The notes beneath the pieces were generated by a model, which was given only the letters and a program-made list of their open reading frames with translations, was not told the DNA's origin and ran no database searches. A stretch of 64,000 nt of DNA from Pelagibacteraceae bacterium (lineage in GTDB: Bacteria; Pseudomonadota; Alphaproteobacteria; Pelagibacterales; Pelagibacteraceae), in contig JAGYIF010000002.1 in NCBI GenBank assembly GCA_018402735.1, forward strand, positions 62,001 to 126,000, in the 5' to 3' direction. This document shows positions 59,536 to 64,000 of this stretch, in pieces. How positions within the stretch are numbered: position 1 is the first letter of the stretch; each line of letters opens with the position of its first letter. The translations under genes and the position numbers were made by a program.

Positions 59536-61071
59536 ATGATTACAAAACTGTATTCGGCAGCGTTGCGCGGGGTGGACGCGCTTGAGGTGGAGGTCGAGGT
59601 CAACGCCCGCGGCGCGGAGACGCCCGCCGTGATCATCGTCGGCCTGCCGGACGCTGCCGTCCGCGAAAGCTCGCAGCGCGTGACCTCCGCGATCACCGCC
59701 TCCGCGCTGAAACTCGATCTTGGCGTCAAAACCGTGAACCTCGCCCCCGCCGACCTCAAAAAAGAAGGCCCGTCCTTCGACCTGCCCATCGCCCTCGCTA
59801 TGGTCGGCGCGAGCGGGGACAAAATCATTGATACCGATGACTTCTGCGTCGTCGGCGAGCTAGGCCTCGATGGCGCGGTGCGTCCGGTGAAAGGCGTGCT
59901 CTCCATCGCGCTGGAAGCGAGAAAACGCGGGCGCAAGAGCCTCATCGTCCCGGAAGCGAACGCCGCCGAGGCCGCCGTGATCGAGGGCATCGATGTGATA
60001 CCCGTCCGCAGCCTCCGGCAGGCATGGGACTTCATCAGCGGAGAAAAACGCATCCTGCCCTTCAACCTCGACCGCCGCGCGTTTTTTGAAAGCCACCGCA
60101 CTTACCTCGTCGATTTCAACGAGGTGAAAGGCCAGCATCACGTGAAGCGCGCCCTGGAAGTCGCCGCCGCAGGCGGGCACAATCTTCTGATGGTCGGCCC
60201 GCCCGGGACAGGGAAGTCGATGCTCGCGAAACGCCTGCCCACGATCATGCCGGACATGACCGAGGAAGACGCCATCGAGACCACCAAGATCCACTCCATC
60301 GCCGGGACGCTCGACACGAAAAAAGGTTTCCTAACCACCCGCCCCTACCGCGCCCCACACCACACCATCTCCGACGCGGGTCTGCTAGGCGGCGGCACAA
60401 ACCCCGGCCCCGGCGAGGTTTCGCTGGCGCACCACGGCGTGCTGTTTCTCGACGAGCTTCCCGAGTTCCGCAGGCAGACGCTGGAGGTTTTACGGCAACC
60501 CCTGGAAGACGGCCACGTGACGATCTCCCGCGCCGCCGGATCGCTCACCTTTCCCGCCCGCTTCATGCTCGTCGCCGCAATGAACCCCTGCCCGTGCGGG
60601 TTTTATGGCGACTCCAAAAGGCAGTGCCGCTGTTCTGTTAGGCAGATCGAAAACTACCGCCAGAAAATCAGCGGGCCGCTGTTAGACCGCATCGACATCC
60701 ATGTCGAGGTGCCGCTCGTCGATTTCCGCGAACTCACCTCGGACGCGATCACCGGCGAATCATCCGCCGTCATTCGCGAACGCGTCGCCGCCGCGCGCGG
60801 CATCCAAGTGCAGCGTTTCAAATCCGCCAAGCTCACCACCAACTCCGCCATGGGCGCGAAGCAAGTCCGCGAGTCCTGCAAGCTCGACGCCGAATCCCGC
60901 GGCTACCTCGAACACGCCATGGAGCAGATGAATTTCTCCGCCCGCGCCCACGACCGCATCCTGAAAGTCTCCCGCACCCTCGCCGATCTCGCGGGCAAAC
61001 AGGACATCACCGGCAACGAGATCCTGGAGGCGATCCAGTTCCGCTCCCTCGACCGGCGGCTGTTCGAATGA
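59536..61071 (+). CDS. comM: ComM/YifB-type Mg-chelatase-like AAA+ protein
   Basis: 511 residues. The N-terminal Lon-like domain ([38 protein letters not shown]) precedes the AAA+ core with Walker [44 protein letters not shown] (Walker B) and [11 protein letters not shown] with RQCRC (zinc-like cysteines). The C-terminal helical region ends [15 protein letters not shown]. ComM is a branch-migration helicase in natural transformation; other roles are unclear. Its last 79 codons recur in diverged form at 61930-62172, beyond the Bro-N gene. Confidence 0.95.
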   Translation: MITKLYSAALRGVDALEVEVEVNARGAETPAVIIVGLPDAAVRESSQRVTSAITASALKLDLGVKTVNLAPADLKKEGPSFDLPIALAMVGASGDKIIDTDDFCVVGELGLDGAVRPVKGVLSIALEARKRGRKSLIVPEANAAEAAVIEGIDVIPVRSLRQAWDFISGEKRILPFNLDRRAFFESHRTYLVDFNEVKGQHHVKRALEVAAAGGHNLLMVGPPGTGKSMLAKRLPTIMPDMTEEDAIETTKIHSIAGTLDTKKGFLTTRPYRAPHHTISDAGLLGGGTNPGPGEVSLAHHGVLFLDELPEFRRQTLEVLRQPLEDGHVTISRAAGSLTFPARFMLVAAMNPCPCGFYGDSKRQCRCSVRQIENYRQKISGPLLDRIDIHVEVPLVDFRELTSDAITGESSAVIRERVAAARGIQVQRFKSAKLTTNSAMGAKQVRESCKLDAESRGYLEHAMEQMNFSARAHDRILKVSRTLADLAGKQDITGNEILEAIQFRSLDRRLFE

Positions 61072-61090
61072 ATCCAACACACCCAATGCC

Positions 61091-61927
61091 ATGTCCCAAA
61101 TCTCCCTGTTTGAAGAAAAACAAGTCCGCCGCGCTTGGAGCGCAACGGAAAATCGATGGTATTTTTCCGTGGATGATGTCGTTCTCGCACTGACGGATTC
61201 AGCCAATGTGAAGGACTACATCAAAAAACTCAGGAAGCGCGACCCCGAATTGGATTCCTACTGGGGGACAAATTGTCCCCCGGTTGAAATGATCGCAGCT
61301 GATGGCAAACGAAGGAAAATCAAAGCCGCCCACACCGAGGCTCTCCTGCGCATCATCCAGTCCATGCCATCCCCCAAAGCGGAACCCTTCAAACTCTGGC
61401 TCGCCAAAGTCGGCTACGAGCGCCTCAAGGAAATCGAAAACCCGGAGCTCGCCGCCAAGCGAATGCGCGAAATCTACGAGCAAAAGGGTTACTCCGAGGA
61501 ATGGATCGAGAAACGCCTGCGCGGCATCGCCGTCCGGGACGAACTCACCGACGAATGGAAAAAGCGGGGAGTCAAGCAAGGCAAGGAATTCGCCATCCTC
61601 ACGGCCGAAATCAGCAAAGCCACCTTCGGAATGACCCCGTCCGAATACAAAGGGTTCAAGGCGCTTTCCAACCCCAAGGAAAACCTCCGCGACCACATGA
61701 CCGACCTCGAACTGATCTTCACCATGCTCGGCGAGGCATCCACCACCGAGATCGCCAAGAAGCGCGATGCCAAGGGATTCCCGGAAAACAAAAAGGCCGC
61801 GGAAGACGGCGGCTCCGTCGCAGGCAAAGCCCGCAAAGACCTCGAAAAGCAAAGCGGCAAGCGCATTTCCGTACGAGAGAATTTCAAGGAACTTCCCGAA
61901 TCCCGAAATCGAATCCCAAGAGGCTAA
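61091..61927 (+). CDS. Bro-N (phage antirepressor-like/DinD-like) protein
   Basis: 278 residues. FEEKQVRRAWSATENRWYFSVDDVVLALTDSANVKDYIKKLRKRD is the Bro-N DNA-binding domain. The middle (YERLKEIENPELAAKRMREIYEQKGYSEEWIEKRLRGIAVRDELTDEWKKRG) and end (DLELIFTMLGEASTTEIAKKRDAKGFPENKKAAEDGGSVAGKARKDLEKQSGK) match the DinD-like chromosomal subgroup. Such proteins are common on mobile elements and in phage. The gene sits 19 bases after comM and just before a duplicate of the comM 3' end, an arrangement suggesting insertion. Confidence 0.9.
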   Translation: MSQISLFEEKQVRRAWSATENRWYFSVDDVVLALTDSANVKDYIKKLRKRDPELDSYWGTNCPPVEMIAADGKRRKIKAAHTEALLRIIQSMPSPKAEPFKLWLAKVGYERLKEIENPELAAKRMREIYEQKGYSEEWIEKRLRGIAVRDELTDEWKKRGVKQGKEFAILTAEISKATFGMTPSEYKGFKALSNPKENLRDHMTDLELIFTMLGEASTTEIAKKRDAKGFPENKKAAEDGGSVAGKARKDLEKQSGKRISVRENFKELPESRNRIPRG

Positions 61928-61929
61928 AA

Positions 61930-62172
61930 ATGCACACCACCATCTCCGCCATGGGCGCAAAGCAGGTGCGCGAGTGCTGCAAGCTCGACGCCGAAGGCCG
62001 CGGCTACCTAGAGCACGCCATGGAACAGATGAATTTCTCCGCCCGCGCCCATGATCGCATCCTCAAGGTTTCCCGCACGTTGGCGGATCTCGCCGGAAAA
62101 CAAAACATCCGCCCTAACGACATTCTGGAGGCGATCCAGTTCCGCTCGCTCGACCGGCGGTTGTTCGAGTGA
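61930..62172 (+). pseudogene. Diverged duplicate of the comM 3' end
   Basis: 80 codons. From the second codon region ([30 protein letters not shown]) to the stop ([11 protein letters not shown]) it aligns with the last 79 codons of comM (60835-61071) without a gap. Many differences are at third positions, and a few residues differ ([10 protein letters not shown] to RECCKLDAEG, QDITGNE to QNIRPND), so the copies are not a recent tandem duplication. It has its own ATG at 61930 but lacks the AAA core. It could be a translated fragment or simply a scar. Confidence 0.85.
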
Positions 62173-62508
62173 GGTTTCCGAAACGCGTTGGAAGTCGCCC
62201 CTCATTTCTTGTGTGTTGCCTCTCCAAGTCTTCCGTCTCTAAACCCCCACCCTCGGCGGAACCTCCATGAGGACATGGACACTACGAAATACATGCTGCG
62301 TCTGGAATCTAGGGACGCACCGGGTTCACTGAAAGGGAAAAGGACAGAGGAAGCACGATTCACCCCCTTCACACCCTCTAAAACGCCCCCTTCAGCTCGC
62401 GACCAGCCCCGTCCTTGCGGAAGCGGCAGCATGTCCAAAGTGCTGCAGACGCTGATCTTTTCTCTCTAGCCTCACCATATCAACGCGTTATTAATCAGAA
62501 TCAACTTG
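62173..62508. other. Intergenic region without recognisable gene
   Basis: About 336 bases between the comM scar and the promoter of the AAA gene. It contains GAAGCGGCAGCA near 62424, weakly like the hairpin at the window start. CTCCAAGTCTT (62223) recurs at 4898 before the GT4 gene. No CDS is supported. Confidence 0.5.
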
Positions 62509-62525
62509 ATAAACAACGTGTTTAT
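62509..62525. promoter_or_regulatory. Perfect 7-bp inverted repeat in the AAA gene promoter
   Basis: ATAAACA-ACG-TGTTTAT lies 16 bases upstream of the chosen start of the DUF4143 gene within an AT-rich stretch. It is probably an operator or part of the promoter. The broken DUF4143 gene at 1805 also has a palindrome upstream. Confidence 0.45.
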
Positions 62526-62540
62526 TTTACGGTAGTCCTC

Positions 62541-63926
62541 GTGAGACGGGCGGTTTATCCGGAATTACAGGCGTGGCTGACGGACGGGCGGCGGAAGCCC
62601 CTGATCCTGCGTGGGGCGCGTCAGGCTGGGAAAACGTGGCTGGTAAGGGAATTGGCGCGTGAGCGGAACCTGGCGTTGCTGGAGCTGAACTTCGAGCGCG
62701 ACCCGTCGCTGGCGAAGGTCTTCCTGGACTCGGCGGATCCCTCGCGGGTGTTCGACGACCTGGCCTTGTTGCGGGATCACCGGGCGGCACCTGCGGATTC
62801 CCTGCTGTTCATCGATGAGATCCAGGTCGCGCCCGAAGTGCTGGCGAGGCTGCGCTGGTTTGCGGAGGAAATGCCTGAGCTGCCGGTGGTGGCGGCGGGC
62901 TCGCTGCTGGATTTCGCACTGGCGGATTTTTCGCACAGCATGCCGGTGGGGCGGGTGAGTTATGCCTATGTGGAGCCGCTGGGATTTCCGGAATATCTGG
63001 AAGCCCACGGACTGGAGCCGTTGCTGGAGCGCTTGCGGTCATGGCAACCGGGAATGGAGATCTCCGCAGCCGTCCATGGGAAGGCCATGGAGTGGTTCGA
63101 CCGCTACCAGATGGTCGGCGGCATGCCAGCGGTGGTGGCTGCGGACGCGCAGGGAGCCGATGCCAAAGCCTGCCGAGATCTCCAGCGCGACCTGCTGCAC
63201 ACCTATCAGGACGATTTTTCCAAATACGCCGGGTGCATCGACACCCGGGTCTTGCGCCAGGTGCTGCTTGCGGTGGTGGCCGCCCTGGGCGAAAAGTTCG
63301 TCTATAGCGCCGTGGGAGACGGGGTGAAGCTGGAGCCCGCGCGCCGTTCCCTGGAGATGCTCGCGGCGGCACGCCTTTGCAAGCTCATCCCGCACACGTC
63401 CGCCAACGGCCTGCCGCTCGCGGCGGAGAAAAACGACCGCCTGCGCAAGGCCGCCCTGCTGGACGTGGGCTTGGCTCATGCCTTGTGGAACACCCCCGCG
63501 CTCCGCCATTTCCCACGCTGGGAATCCCTGGCTCCCTGCATTCGGGGAGGCATCGGCGAGCAAATGGCCGCCCAGCAGCTCCACCTGCTCAGCGGTGGCT
63601 TCACACGCGATGGGCAGTTGTTCCACTGGCGGCGCGAGGGTGGCCGCGCCGGGGAAATCGATTACCTGCTGGAACTCCACGCCGCTGTTCTTCCCGTGGA
63701 GGTCAAAAGCGGAGCCGCCGGTTCCATGAAAAGCCTCCACCAGTTCATGCACGACAAAGCCCTGCCATTGGCTCTGCGCCTCGACCGCAATCCGCCCAGC
63801 CTGCAAGCCATGGAGGTATCCACCACCCAAGGCCAGGCGGTAAGCTACTCGCTGCTCAACCTTCCGCACTACCTGTGCGCGTTTCTTGGTGAAATCCTGC
63901 CCCGGATTTCCGGACAGCGGAGCTGA
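62541..63926 (+). CDS. AAA ATPase with DUF4143 domain, intact
   Basis: 461 residues from a GTG at 62541 (VRRAVYPELQAWLTDGRRK), preferred over the TTG-initiated frame from 62415 because it matches the usual family start and leaves the promoter palindrome outside. Walker A GARQAGKTWL, Walker B SLLFIDEIQ, sensor region VVAAGSLLDFALA, then DUF4143 with AALLDVGLAHALW, and the nuclease-like end AGEIDYLLELHAAVLPVEVKSG. The protein is common in bacteria; its role is unknown, with a link to mobile or toxin-like genes suspected. The second half of the ORF and the motifs are intact, in contrast to the relative at 1805. Confidence 0.88.
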   Translation: MRRAVYPELQAWLTDGRRKPLILRGARQAGKTWLVRELARERNLALLELNFERDPSLAKVFLDSADPSRVFDDLALLRDHRAAPADSLLFIDEIQVAPEVLARLRWFAEEMPELPVVAAGSLLDFALADFSHSMPVGRVSYAYVEPLGFPEYLEAHGLEPLLERLRSWQPGMEISAAVHGKAMEWFDRYQMVGGMPAVVAADAQGADAKACRDLQRDLLHTYQDDFSKYAGCIDTRVLRQVLLAVVAALGEKFVYSAVGDGVKLEPARRSLEMLAAARLCKLIPHTSANGLPLAAEKNDRLRKAALLDVGLAHALWNTPALRHFPRWESLAPCIRGGIGEQMAAQQLHLLSGGFTRDGQLFHWRREGGRAGEIDYLLELHAAVLPVEVKSGAAGSMKSLHQFMHDKALPLALRLDRNPPSLQAMEVSTTQGQAVSYSLLNLPHYLCAFLGEILPRISGQRS

Positions 63927-64000
63927 AATTTCCGTCCCGCACCCGCGTTCGCCTTCCATCGTCTGCACCTTTGGCAAACGGCCTCACTCCATCGCCCTTT

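Noticed and set aside
62415-62540. Extended start of the AAA/DUF4143 protein from a TTG
   Set aside because: The extra 42 residues are not family-like and would overlie the AT-rich promoter and its palindrome; a GTG at 62541 fits better.

Overview
The window is about 64 kb of high-GC DNA with no rRNA or tRNA gene that I could recognise. It most resembles a free-living member of the Verrucomicrobia (Verrucomicrobiales, Luteolibacter/Haloferula-like). The basis is family content, not a database match: a DUF1501 plus cytochrome-c/PSD1 pair, DUF1080 and DUF3500 proteins, PEP-CTERM proteins, autotransporter-associated beta-strand repeat proteins, a XylR-type regulator with a LacI-like sensor, and four single GspG-like pseudopilins without pilus machinery.

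Layout. 0-6.3 kb: an SGNH hydrolase fragment, a HemN/HemW-like radical SAM protein, a broken AAA/DUF4143 gene, a chorismate-lyase-like protein, an FAD halogenase-like oxidoreductase and a GT4 glycosyltransferase. 6.4-18.6 kb: a LuxR-type two-component system (minus) divergent from a secreted multidomain GH5 enzyme, then two giant repeat proteins and a pseudopilin (plus); the two plus-strand promoters share a 16-bp inverted repeat. 18.6-26 kb: a sugar-type ABC substrate-binding protein and permease without ATPase, then DUF1501, four-helix-bundle and cytochrome-c/PSD1 genes. 26.2-26.8 kb: a tex gene reduced to its two ends and interrupted by a 262-bp element. 26.8-34.6 kb (minus): mutM, lepA, exbD, exbB, tonB-like, rhomboid, an interrupted RAYT transposase and a DUF3500 gene. 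34.7-39.7 kb: vapB with a truncated vapC, recQ, def (minus), a membrane protein, a pseudopilin and an ABC ATPase. 39.7-45.1 kb: an RND pump and its adaptor (minus), then an ABC-2 permease (plus). 45.1-49.6 kb (minus): a second exbB-exbD set with a TPR protein and a sugar nucleotidyltransferase. 49.7-55.8 kb: a PEP-CTERM protein, a pseudopilin, a Tat-exported TIM-barrel protein facing a XylR-type regulator, a C39-like peptidase, and a CP-ATP-grasp fragment. 56-64 kb: ruvC, a TPMT-like methyltransferase, a tiny lipoprotein, lipB, a pseudopilin, a DUF1080 protein, comM/yifB, a Bro-N protein, a second copy of the comM 3' end, and an intact AAA/DUF4143 protein.

How they fit. Housekeeping DNA repair and translation genes are interleaved with polysaccharide-related and envelope functions. 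The strongest candidates for something undescribed are (1) a 262-bp near-palindromic element, identical in two copies, each inside a reading frame that is restored when the element is removed; (2) the two-component system, GH5 and repeat-protein locus with a shared operator-like site; (3) two diverged copies of a ~92-bp structured intergenic element ending in a terminator ahead of exbB and xylR-like genes; and (4) a Bro-N gene sandwiched between comM and a diverged duplicate of its 3' end. Several genes are reduced to one or both ends (tex, DUF4143, vapC, CP-ATP-grasp, comM copy), so deletion is a clear theme of the gaps between operons.
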